Assembly (NCBI GenBank): GCA_003225595.1
Contig: QIAR01000419.1
Coordinates: 1-8,135 of the forward strand
Direction: 5' to 3'
Length of the DNA stretch: 8,135 nucleotides
Source of the DNA: Acidobacteriota bacterium
Lineage (GTDB): Bacteria; Acidobacteriota; Terriglobia; Terriglobales; Acidobacteriaceae
Shown here: one piece after another, positions 1 to 6,728 of the stretch
Layout of the letters: every line of letters starts with the position of its first letter
Position numbering within the stretch: position 1 is the stretch's first letter
Notes under the pieces: model-generated
What the model saw: the letters and a program-made list of their open reading frames with translations, nothing else
Databases searched by the model: none
Told to the model about the DNA's origin: nothing
Position numbers and translations under genes: made by a program

Positions 1-1292
1 AGGCGATCGTGCGTATCTGTCATCGCGAAAAGATCCCTTTTGTCGCCCGCGGCTCGGGTACGGGACTCAGCGGCGGCGCTCTGCCCGTGGAAAAGGGCAT
101 ACTGATCAGCCTCGCCCGCATGAACCGCATTCTAGAAGTCGATCTTCCCAATGCGCGGGTGGTCGTGGAGCCAGGCGTCATCAATGCGGATGTCACGCAG
201 CGCGTTGCGCCCTACGGATACTTCTATGCGCCCGATCCTTCTTCGCAGTCAGTATGCAGTATCGGCGGCAACGTCGCGGAGAACTCAGGCGGCGCCCACT
301 GTCTGAAATACGGATTCACGACGACGCACGTCCTGGCGCTCGAAGTAGTCCTTCCGGATGGATCACTCGTACATCTTGGCAGCCGGGCAGTCGATCGCCC
401 CGGATATGATTTGCCGGGCATCTTCGTGGGCTCGGAAGGCACGCTTGGAATTGCAACAAAGGTCGTGCTGCGCATTGTGAAGAAACCCGAGGTTATCCAG
501 ACTTTGCTCGCGGCGTTCAATTCCACAAATGAAGCGGGGGCAGCGGTCAGCGAGATTATTGGGGCAGGAATGTTGCCTGCGGCGATTGAGATGATGGACA
601 ACCTTGCGATTCAGGCAGCTGAGGCCTCGGTACATGCCGGATATCCAGACTGCGGCGGACTGCTGCTGGTGGAACTCGACGGCCCGGCAGCGGAAGTCGA
701 GCACTTGATGAAACAAGTGGGCGCCATCTGCACTCAATGCGGAGCATGGGAGATTCGCGTGGCCCAGTCCGAAGCTGAGCGCACAGTGGTGTGGAAGGGC
801 CGCAAAGCCGCCTTCGCCGCCATGGGACGGATCTCGCCGAACTACATTGTGCAGGACGGAGTCATTCCTCGAACTGCGCTGCCCAAGGTCCTAAGCGAAA
901 TTGAGCGGATGAGCGCCGCTGAAGGCCTGCGAGTGGCCAACGTCTTCCACGCGGGCGATGGCAATCTGCATCCCCTGGTGCTGTACGATCGGCGTATCGA
1001 AGGCCAGGAGGAACGTGCCTTTGAGCTTTCGGTAAACATTCTGCGGCTTTGCGTGCAATGTGGAGGCTCGATTACCGGAGAACACGGCGTAGGCGAAGAA
1101 AAAAAGATGATGATGGGGGAGATGTTCGCCGAGCCCGATCTGGATACGATGCAGCTGGTGCGCTGCGCTTTCGATCCGCAACAGCTGTCGAATCCGGGTA
1201 AGGTATTTCCTCGCACTCGCCTTTGCGCGGAGGGAACGGGACCGTATCAACCTCATCCTCTGGAAACCGCTGGGGTAGCGCAGTTCTTCTGA
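1..1292 (+). CDS. glcD: Glycolate oxidase FAD-binding subunit GlcD (5' partial)
   Basis: Catalytic flavoprotein of glycolate oxidase, which oxidises glycolate to glyoxylate together with GlcE and GlcF. The reading frame is open to the left edge (first full codon at base 3), so the GTG at base 9 is internal and not the start. About 429 residues are visible; E. coli GlcD is about 499, so roughly the first 70 are missing. Visible marks in order: the FAD-binding GSGTGLSGGALP loop (about bases 51-86), GGNVAENSGGAHCLKYG (about 265-315), GSEGTLGI (about 429-452), then the FAD-oxidase C-terminal domain with FHAGDGNLHP (about 946-975), GEHGVGEEKK (about 1078-1107) and a closing FDPQQLSNPGKVFP. The histidines of the last domain are typical of the family's metal or substrate site. 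The neighbours glcE and glcF support glycolate oxidase over a lone D-lactate dehydrogenase, but the exact 2-hydroxyacid substrate is inferred. No internal defects are seen. Confidence 0.93.
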   Translation, partial: AIVRICHREKIPFVARGSGTGLSGGALPVEKGILISLARMNRILEVDLPNARVVVEPGVINADVTQRVAPYGYFYAPDPSSQSVCSIGGNVAENSGGAHCLKYGFTTTHVLALEVVLPDGSLVHLGSRAVDRPGYDLPGIFVGSEGTLGIATKVVLRIVKKPEVIQTLLAAFNSTNEAGAAVSEIIGAGMLPAAIEMMDNLAIQAAEASVHAGYPDCGGLLLVELDGPAAEVEHLMKQVGAICTQCGAWEIRVAQSEAERTVVWKGRKAAFAAMGRISPNYIVQDGVIPRTALPKVLSEIERMSAAEGLRVANVFHAGDGNLHPLVLYDRRIEGQEERAFELSVNILRLCVQCGGSITGEHGVGEEKKMMMGEMFAEPDLDTMQLVRCAFDPQQLSNPGKVFPRTRLCAEGTGPYQPHPLETAGVAQFF

Positions 1293-1296
1293 ACTT

Positions 1297-2583
1297 ATGG
1301 GAACTCAGCCGATATCCATCGTGGACGTCGCAACAGCATGGAGTGAACTGCGTGCGATCGTTGGCGCCGAGCACATGCGTGCTGCTGTACCTGAGGACGC
1401 AGTCGATGGCCTCCTGCCGCAGATGGTGATTGAGCCGGGTAATCCTCAGGAGATCGCAGGCGTACTGGAGACCGCGACTAGAGCGGGTTTACGAATCATC
1501 CCTCGTGGCGGCGCCACCAAGATGGATTGGGGCAATCCACCGCGCGACGGCGAGGTGATAGTTTCGACCCGCCGATTAAATCGCGTCTTGGAACACGCGT
1601 GGGGAGATATGACCGCGACCGTGGAAGCCGGGTGCACGTTCACGCAATTGCAGCAGACTCTGGCCGAGCACGGTCAGCGAGTAGCGCTCGATCCTCTTTG
1701 GCCCGATAGAGCAACGGTCGGAGGGATCCTGGTGACGAATGATAGCGGGTCACTTCGCACTCGCTTCGGCGCCTTGCGCGACCTGATCATCGGCGTCACA
1801 CTGGCGCTGGCGGATGGCACTCTCGCCAAAAGCGGCGGCAAGGTTGTAAAGAACGTTGCCGGTTATGACCTGCCCAAGCTGGCTACCGGTTCATTGGGGA
1901 CGCTGGGAATTATCACGCAAGCGATTTTCCGTCTGCATCCCGTCCCACCTGAGACCCGAAGTTTGAGTTTCTCCAGTCACGACAACGCAGCCATGAATGC
2001 TTTGGTTCTCAAAGTTCTGGATTCCACGTTGATCCCCACCGGGATACAAGTTCGTGCGGGAAATTCCTTCCTGCCGGAGGTCGATTTGCGTTTTGAAGGA
2101 ACTGCCACCGGATGCGAAGCACAGATTGAACAGACATCGAGGATTGCCTCTGGCGCACTCCGGATTAAGTCTTCGGCAGACGTCTGGAATGCGCCTGCAA
2201 CGCTGTGGAGTGGGGCCGAGCCGGCTGTAGTTTGTAAGTTCACCCTATTACCTGCGGATCTTGGAGCTTTCTGCGACAAGCTAACGAGAGTGTCAGAGCG
2301 ATTCCACTTGTCCTGGCGACTGGTCGCGCAAGCAGCCGGAGTTGGGCTGCTCCGCTTGGAGGGAACGGAAAGCGCTGCCCTTCTAGCGGCAATCCGCGAT
2401 TTGCTGGAAAGATTGGAAAGTAGTCGCGGCTCGCTGGCCGTCCTGCGTTGTCCTCTCGAAGTCAAACGAAAGGCAGACGTCTGGGGTAACGCTGGCGATG
2501 CACTGCGATTGATGAGAGACATCAAAGCACAATTCGACCCTGCGGGAAGACTGAACCCCGGCCGATTTATTGGGGGAATCTGA
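1297..2583 (+). CDS. glcE: Glycolate oxidase FAD-binding subunit GlcE
   Basis: Second FAD-domain subunit of glycolate oxidase, needed with GlcD and GlcF for activity in E. coli. The 428-residue protein has a PCMH-type FAD-binding domain: IPRGGATKMDWG at about residues 68-79, TVEAGCTFTQL at 108-118, TVGGILVTNDSGSLRTRFGALRD at 140-162, GGKVVKNVAGYDLPKLATGSLGTLGI at 180-205. The last two segments are hallmark GlcE sequences. The C-terminus ends with FDPAGRLNPGRF. It is longer than E. coli GlcE (about 350 residues), with a fuller N-terminal part of the FAD domain and a longer middle. The start is ATG at 1297, four bases after the glcD stop; an in-frame TAG at 1276 rules out an earlier start. I see no clear Shine-Dalgarno sequence, so translation probably depends on coupling to glcD. 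The stop overlaps the glcF start by one base. Confidence 0.92.
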   Translation: MGTQPISIVDVATAWSELRAIVGAEHMRAAVPEDAVDGLLPQMVIEPGNPQEIAGVLETATRAGLRIIPRGGATKMDWGNPPRDGEVIVSTRRLNRVLEHAWGDMTATVEAGCTFTQLQQTLAEHGQRVALDPLWPDRATVGGILVTNDSGSLRTRFGALRDLIIGVTLALADGTLAKSGGKVVKNVAGYDLPKLATGSLGTLGIITQAIFRLHPVPPETRSLSFSSHDNAAMNALVLKVLDSTLIPTGIQVRAGNSFLPEVDLRFEGTATGCEAQIEQTSRIASGALRIKSSADVWNAPATLWSGAEPAVVCKFTLLPADLGAFCDKLTRVSERFHLSWRLVAQAAGVGLLRLEGTESAALLAAIRDLLERLESSRGSLAVLRCPLEVKRKADVWGNAGDALRLMRDIKAQFDPAGRLNPGRFIGGI

Positions 2584-3878
2584 TGGCGGAAGGCGCGAAA
2601 TCGGACCCCGACGCTGGCTGTGGTGCCTTCGATGCGCAGCGCCCGCCGGCTGCCAGCCTGGTCAATGAGTGCGTGCATTGCGGCTTTTGTCTACCCACTT
2701 GTCCTACTTATGCGCTGTGGGGCGAGGAGATGGACTCACCGCGCGGGCGCATCTACCTCATGAAACTGGCGCTGGAGGGGCAGATTCGGCTCGACTCGAC
2801 TTTTGTCGCGCACATGGATAACTGCCTAGGCTGCATGGCGTGTATGACGGCCTGTCCTTCAGGCGTGAAGTATGACAAGCTGATCGAAGCCACACGCGCC
2901 CAGATCGAACGCAACTACGACCGCCTGACCCTCGACGGACTTCTCCGCAGAATGATCTTCGATGTCTTTCCGCGGCCCGAACGACTGCGCTTGCTGTTGG
3001 GGCCGATGCGAATCTACCAGAGTTCCAGATTGCAGTCGCTAATCCGGCAAAGCGGACTGCTCAAACTGCTTCCCGGAAGTCTGCAAGCGATGGAAGCGCT
3101 GATGCCGTCAACTTCGGCGAAAACAAGTGACGCCGATTTGCCTGAATGTGTGCAGGCCCAGGGAGAACGGCGCCTGCGTGTCGGATTGTTGCTGGGATGC
3201 GTGCAGCGAGTCTTGTTCCCTGAAGTAAACGCCGCCACCGCCCGTGTGCTGGCCGCAGAAGGTTGCGAGGTGGCGATTCCCAGAAATCAGTGCTGCTGCG
3301 GGGCACTCTTGATCCACGCTGGAGAAGAGAAAGAGGCGCTCGATTACGCCCGCCGCAACATTGACGCATTCGAGCGAGCTCAGGTCGAGATCGTAGTGAT
3401 CAACGCCGCAGGCTGCGGCTCGAACATGAAAGATTATGGCTACCTGTTACGAGACGATCCGAAATATGCGAAGCGCGCGAAAGCATTCTCAGCCCGGTGC
3501 CGCGATATTTCTGAGTTTGTAGCCGAACTGGAGCCGCGTGCGCCTCGTCACCCGATTCCCTTGAAAGTCGCGTACCACGACTCGTGTCACTTGCAACATG
3601 CCCAGAGCCTGCGCATGCAGCCGCGTGCTGTGTTGGGGAAAATCCCCGAACTGCAGCTGCTTGAGGTCGCCGAAGCGCCGCTATGCTGTGGGTCGGCCGG
3701 AATCTACAATCTTGTGCGACCCGGCCCTGCCAAAGAACTGGGGATCGCAAAGTCCGCAACGTGCTTGCAACCACACCCGATATCGTGGCATCTGGTAACC
3801 CCGGCTGCCTGCTCCAATTGCGAAGTGGGATCAGACTCGCCGGCAGCCAAGTACCGGTGGTTCATACCGTGGAATTGA
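2583..3878 (+). CDS. glcF: Glycolate oxidase iron-sulfur subunit GlcF, frameshifted near C-terminus
   Basis: Iron-sulfur subunit that takes electrons from the GlcD/GlcE flavins. Two ferredoxin-type 4Fe-4S motifs are visible: C30-C33-C36-C40-P and C81-C84-C87-C91-P. Two cysteine-rich CCG domains follow: C206, C238-C239-G, C278, then C335, C368-C369-G. The start is ATG 2583 in a TGATG overlap with the glcE stop, with GGGGGA five bases upstream as a likely ribosome binding site. As read the frame ends at 3878 (431 residues), but residues 388-431 do not look like GlcF. The expected ending, with NPGCLLQLRSG and HTVELIDASIRG, lies in the next forward frame to 3928. One extra G in the GGGG run at 3740-3743 gives a normal 448-residue protein whose restored cysteine 409 completes the second CCG domain. 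Either a sequencing or assembly deletion or a true recent mutation would explain this. The family call is firm; whether the protein is functional is not. Confidence 0.9.
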   Translation: MAEGAKSDPDAGCGAFDAQRPPAASLVNECVHCGFCLPTCPTYALWGEEMDSPRGRIYLMKLALEGQIRLDSTFVAHMDNCLGCMACMTACPSGVKYDKLIEATRAQIERNYDRLTLDGLLRRMIFDVFPRPERLRLLLGPMRIYQSSRLQSLIRQSGLLKLLPGSLQAMEALMPSTSAKTSDADLPECVQAQGERRLRVGLLLGCVQRVLFPEVNAATARVLAAEGCEVAIPRNQCCCGALLIHAGEEKEALDYARRNIDAFERAQVEIVVINAAGCGSNMKDYGYLLRDDPKYAKRAKAFSARCRDISEFVAELEPRAPRHPIPLKVAYHDSCHLQHAQSLRMQPRAVLGKIPELQLLEVAEAPLCCGSAGIYNLVRPGPAKELGIAKSATCLQPHPISWHLVTPAACSNCEVGSDSPAAKYRWFIPWN

Positions 3879-3928
3879 TAGACGCTTCGATTCGAGGAAT
3901 CGCGGCAGAGTCTCTGCTGGGGCGCTAG
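3744..3928 (+). pseudogene. glcF: Displaced C-terminal part of GlcF in the shifted frame
   Basis: Read in the frame of base 3683, this stretch encodes DRKVRNVLATTPDIVASG, then NPGCLLQLRSG and a closing segment with VVHTVELIDAS, ending at the TAG at 3926-3928. This is the usual end of GlcF proteins: the NPGC cysteine of the second CCG domain, a basic residue-rich helix and the H-x-VELLD-like ending. It joins seamlessly to the upstream frame after the sequence AKELG (last native residue G387) if one base is added in the 3740-3743 G run. The spacing supports this: the first CCG domain has 38 residues between CCG and its last cysteine, and the repaired second domain has 39. It has no start of its own and should be read as part of glcF. 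Confidence 0.85.
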
Positions 3929-4070
3929 GCTCGCATGCAAGCGATTACTCGAAAGTGCTTTCCAGGCGCCATACCACTTAGAGTCAATAATAGCGCTCCG
4001 GATCGGGCTGTACTTTTGGCGTGCCCCAAGGTAAGCGCCGATGAGGCCGAGATACGGGGGGCAGTCTCGC

Positions 4071-4099
4071 TTGACAGGGTGTCTTCACCGGCTCAAACT
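4071..4099 (+). promoter_or_regulatory. Possible sigma-70-like promoter for the ABC importer operon
   Basis: A perfect TTGACA hexamer lies at 4071-4076. At 16 to 17 bases downstream the best -10 candidates are TCAAAC (4093-4098) or CAAACT (4094-4099), each matching only three of six positions of TATAAT. The location, about 160 bases before the start of the binding-protein gene, suits an operon promoter. The weak -10 makes this tentative; an activator-dependent promoter, or none at all, is possible. Confidence 0.3.
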
Positions 4100-4161
4100 C
4101 TCAACCGTTCAGGAGTGCTGACAGTATGCCAAGATTGCACACGAAGCTAAACGCAAGGGCG

Positions 4162-4173
4162 AGACCTTGGTCT
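4162..4173. repeat. Short inverted repeat AGACC-TT-GGTCT, possible operator
   Basis: Two perfect 5-base arms, AGACC and GGTCT, flank a 2-base centre. The gap is too small for a stable hairpin, so a dimeric regulator site is more plausible than an RNA structure. It sits about 88 bases before the importer start and downstream of the possible promoter, where a repressor could act. Short repeats of this size also arise by chance, and no regulator gene is present in the window to pair with it. Confidence 0.2.
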
Positions 4174-4244
4174 GCCGAAAAGCGAGTTTCGAACCCGACA
4201 GATTCGTAACCACGACCCCAGGATGGAGTCCAAAGCTTGATTCC

Positions 4245-4251
4245 AAGGAGG
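4245..4251 (+). promoter_or_regulatory. Strong ribosome binding site for the solute-binding protein gene
   Basis: AAGGAGG, complementary to the 16S rRNA tail, ends nine bases before ATG 4261. It fixes that ATG as the start and excludes the in-frame TTG at 4237, which lies upstream of it. It is the best ribosome binding site in the window, consistent with the high level at which binding proteins are usually made. Confidence 0.8.
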
Positions 4252-4260
4252 AATACCGCG

Positions 4261-5604
4261 ATGGCAAAAAAAAACGAGCGTGGAATTTCTCGTAGAGATT
4301 TTGTCAAAGTAGCCGGCGCTGGCGCGTTGGCCGGGATTGGCACAACGTTTCTCTTTCCGGAAAGGGCATGGGCACAGCAGAAGACCCTGAAAATCATTCA
4401 GTGGAGCCATTTCGTCCCTGCTTATGACAAGGAGTGGTTCGACACGGTGTTTACCAAAGAGTGGGGTCAAAAGCACAACACGAACGTTGTCGTGGACCAC
4501 ATCGCCATCGGCGAAATTAATGCGCGCGCTGCCGCCGAAGTCTCAGCCCAAAAAGGTCACGATCTCATCATGTTTCTTTCACCGCCTGCGGCGTACGAGA
4601 AACAGGCGATTGACCACAGCGAGATCTACCAGGAAGTTGAGCGCAAGCACGGCAAGCCCATCCAGTTGGCCGTCAAGTCTACCCTCAATCCCAAAACGAA
4701 GAAGTATTTCGCGTTCTCGGACTCCTACGTGCCGGACCCCGGCAACTGGCGCAAGGATTTGTGGTCCGCTGCCGGCTATCCGAAGGGCCCTGATACCTAT
4801 GATGAGCTGCTGGATGGCGCTCGGAAAATCCGGAAGCAGACCGGCAATCCCTGTGGCATCGGACTCTCGCAGGAGCTGGACACGAACATGGCAATGCGTG
4901 CGCTCCTGTGGTCATTTGGCGGCTCGGAGCAGGACGAGCACGGAAACGTGGTAATTAATTCCAAGGCCACGATCGAAGCCCTGAAATACATGCGGTCTCT
5001 CTTCAAAGATGCGGAAACGCCGGAAGTGTTCACCTGGGATCCTTCCGCCAATAATCGAGCGATGCTCGCTGGCAAGGCGTCATTCGTGGAGAACGCCATT
5101 TCGATCACCCGCGAGGCCGAAGTCAAGCACATGGACATCGGCAAGCAGATTATGATCTCGCATGCACTGAAGGGGCCGGCAGCGCGGCTGGCTTCCGAGC
5201 ACGTCATGTCCTGCTACGTGATTTGGCATTTCGCCGAGAATAAGGAAGGAGCGAAGCAGTTCCTGGTAGATTTCGTTGACCATTTCCATGACGCTTTCAA
5301 AGCCAGCGCATTTTACAATTTCCCCTGTTTCCCGAGCACCGTCCCGAACCTGAAGGACGAGATTGCCAACGATCCGAAGGCCGAGCCTCCCGACAAGTAC
5401 AAAGTTCTCACCGACGTCCTCGATTGGGCCACCAATGTAGGCCACCCGGGTTACGCCACGGCGGCGGTCGACGAGGTCTTTAACACGTTTGTCATCCCGA
5501 CCATGTTCGCTAAGGTGGCGCGAGATGAAATGACACCTGAAAACGCAGCCTCGGCAGCAGAGAAGGAAGTGAAACGCATCTTCGATAAGTGGAAAAACGC
5601 ATAA
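4261..5604 (+). CDS. Tat-exported extracellular solute-binding protein of a sugar-type ABC importer
   Basis: Periplasmic binding protein that would capture the substrate and deliver it to the permeases encoded downstream. The 447-residue length fits the family 1 (CUT1, MalE/UgpB-like) class. The N-terminus is a twin-arginine signal: SRRDFVK with the arginine pair at residues 11-12, a hydrophobic alanine/glycine stretch at about 17-32, and a likely signal peptidase cut after AWA (residue 38). Export would therefore be of a folded protein by the Tat system. The mature part begins with KTLKIIQWSHFVPAYD, typical of the first strand in this class, and ends with a charged helix (EKEVKRIFDKWK). No lipobox cysteine is seen, so it is probably soluble in the periplasm. 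The ATPase gene follows after 11 bases. The substrate is not evident: sugars, oligosaccharides, polyols or glycerol phosphates are all possible for the class. Confidence 0.88.
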   Translation: MAKKNERGISRRDFVKVAGAGALAGIGTTFLFPERAWAQQKTLKIIQWSHFVPAYDKEWFDTVFTKEWGQKHNTNVVVDHIAIGEINARAAAEVSAQKGHDLIMFLSPPAAYEKQAIDHSEIYQEVERKHGKPIQLAVKSTLNPKTKKYFAFSDSYVPDPGNWRKDLWSAAGYPKGPDTYDELLDGARKIRKQTGNPCGIGLSQELDTNMAMRALLWSFGGSEQDEHGNVVINSKATIEALKYMRSLFKDAETPEVFTWDPSANNRAMLAGKASFVENAISITREAEVKHMDIGKQIMISHALKGPAARLASEHVMSCYVIWHFAENKEGAKQFLVDFVDHFHDAFKASAFYNFPCFPSTVPNLKDEIANDPKAEPPDKYKVLTDVLDWATNVGHPGYATAAVDEVFNTFVIPTMFAKVARDEMTPENAASAAEKEVKRIFDKWKNA

Positions 5605-5615
5605 CCGGGGCGGCG

Positions 5616-6728
5616 ATGGCGATTGTTGAAACCAGAAGTCTGACGAAGGTTTTCAAAGAGGGCCAACCCGGGGCAGTCAACAATGTGAGCTTGCAAACTC
5701 GCGAAGGCGAGTTCCTGGTGTTTCTTGGACCTTCCGGCTCTGGAAAGACCACGCTGTTGCGCATGATCGCTGGACTCGAGCAGCCGACGGCTGGCGAGAT
5801 CCTGATCGGCGGCGCAGTCGTGAACCATTTGCCGCCACGCGAGCGCCGCATCGCGATGGTCTTCCAGAGCTATGCCCTTTACCCGCACCTTACGGTCTTT
5901 CAGAATATCGCGTTTCCATTGAAGGCCCAGAAGGTGAAGAAAGAGTTGCACCAACAGAAAGTCGACTGGGCGGCGTCTTTGCTCGGTATCGGCAAACTGC
6001 TTAATCGCAAGCCGAGAGAGCTTTCGGGAGGCGAACGGCAGCGTGTGGCGCTTGCCCGGGCAATTGTTCGTGAGCCCACGGTCTTTTTGCTGGATGAGCC
6101 GCTCTCCAATCTTGATGCGAAGCTGCGTGCTGCCGCGCGTGAAGAGCTCGAGGAATTCCAGAAGAGGATCGGTACGACGACGATCTACGTCACCCATGAC
6201 CAAGTAGAGGCTATGGCCATGGGCGATCGCGTCGTGGTCTTGCACCAGGGAATCGTGCGGCAGATTGGTACTCCCAAGGAAGTTTATGACGACCCCGCCG
6301 ATACCTTCGTGGCCACTTTCCTTGGCTCACCGCCCATGAATCTCCTGGAAGCCGAAGATGTCATCGTCGGCTTTCGTCCCGAACGCTTCCTTCCCTCCGA
6401 ACTGCTAACACCTGGGGGCGAGCAGGCTGCGAAGAATTTTCAACCGCAAAGCGTGCTTGTCGCAGATGTGAAAGATCCGCTGAAGCGCATTCCCCTCCGT
6501 TTCCGCGTGGAAATCGTCGAATACCTCGGCGCGGAGCGGATCCTCTATGGATACCTTGCGGGAACGCGATTTGAAAAAAAGCTGGTGTATTCGCGAATCC
6601 CTTCGAGTGTTCTGGCGAATTACGCGGCAAACTCCATCTATGATTTTGCCGTTCCGGAAAGTGAATTGAGGTTTTTCGACCCTGCGACCGAGAAGCGGAT
6701 CGCGCCGAAGGCATTCCAGTGGCAATGA
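5616..6728 (+). CDS. ABC transporter ATP-binding protein, MalK/UgpC (CUT1) type
   Basis: Cytoplasmic ATPase that would power the importer encoded around it. All nucleotide-binding motifs are present in the 370-residue protein: Walker A GPSGSGKTT (38-46), Q-loop Q84 in VFQSYALYPHLTV, signature LSGGE (136-140), Walker B FLLDEP (157-162), D-loop SNLD, and H-loop H194 in YVTHDQ. The SPPMN motif that opens the C-terminal region of this class follows, and VGFRPERF and LGAERILYG identify the MalK/UgpC type. The usual 35 or so residues between MN and the xGxRPE motif are nearly absent here, while a longer insert follows RPERF, so the TOBE-like domain is atypical. ATG 5616 is preferred to GTG 5589 because the protein then opens with the family-like MAIVETRSLTKVF and does not overlap the previous gene; its ribosome binding site is poor (GGGGCGG). 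A dedicated ATPase gene between binding protein and permeases suggests it serves this system alone. Confidence 0.92.
   Translation: MAIVETRSLTKVFKEGQPGAVNNVSLQTREGEFLVFLGPSGSGKTTLLRMIAGLEQPTAGEILIGGAVVNHLPPRERRIAMVFQSYALYPHLTVFQNIAFPLKAQKVKKELHQQKVDWAASLLGIGKLLNRKPRELSGGERQRVALARAIVREPTVFLLDEPLSNLDAKLRAAAREELEEFQKRIGTTTIYVTHDQVEAMAMGDRVVVLHQGIVRQIGTPKEVYDDPADTFVATFLGSPPMNLLEAEDVIVGFRPERFLPSELLTPGGEQAAKNFQPQSVLVADVKDPLKRIPLRFRVEIVEYLGAERILYGYLAGTRFEKKLVYSRIPSSVLANYAANSIYDFAVPESELRFFDPATEKRIAPKAFQWQ
6707..6711 (+). promoter_or_regulatory. Ribosome binding site that makes the first permease start ambiguous
   Basis: GAAGG lies seven bases before GTG 6719 and thirteen before ATG 6725, both in the same frame. 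Normal spacing favours GTG 6719; start-codon preference and the ATGA overlap with the ATPase stop favour ATG 6725. The two proteins differ by only two residues, so function is unaffected. Confidence 0.45.

Larger units (their letters stand above)
3929..4260. other. Intergenic region between glc operon and ABC importer operon
   Basis: About 330 bases separate the repaired glcF end from the next gene. The short open frames here have no ribosome binding site and no recognisable protein, so I treat the stretch as non-coding. It contains a possible sigma-70-like promoter, one short inverted repeat and the ribosome binding site of the solute-binding protein gene. I saw no GC-rich hairpin followed by a T run, so no intrinsic terminator for glcF can be named. 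No tRNA or other RNA gene could be folded by eye. Confidence 0.7.

Noticed and set aside
1977..2678. Long open frame of 233 codons on the - strand
   Set aside because: It lies antisense to the well-supported end of glcE and start of glcF, has a low-complexity Ser/Arg/Ala composition and no recognisable motif.
3931..3944. TCGC-ATGCAA-GCGA hairpin just after glcF as a terminator
   Set aside because: Only four base pairs and no following T run; too weak for an intrinsic terminator.
3986..3991. AATAAT as a -10 box
   Set aside because: It matches five of six positions of TATAAT, but no -35-like hexamer lies at a suitable distance upstream.
3935..4150. Small + strand open frame of 71 codons in the spacer
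   Set aside because: No ribosome binding site at a usable distance, no hydrophobic or conserved pattern, and it overlaps the candidate promoter.
4184..4199. GAGTTTCGAACCCGAC resembles the T-loop of a tRNA
   Set aside because: The flanking bases cannot form the five-pair T stem, and no acceptor, D or anticodon arms could be found upstream.
6021..6035. LSGGE in place of LSGGQ in the ATPase signature
   Set aside because: Glutamate at this position is common in working ABC ATPases and not a sign of damage.
5451..6245. Open frame of 264 codons on the - strand
   Set aside because: Antisense to the ATPase gene, whose nucleotide-binding motifs are all intact on the + strand; the translation is not protein-like and has no family features.
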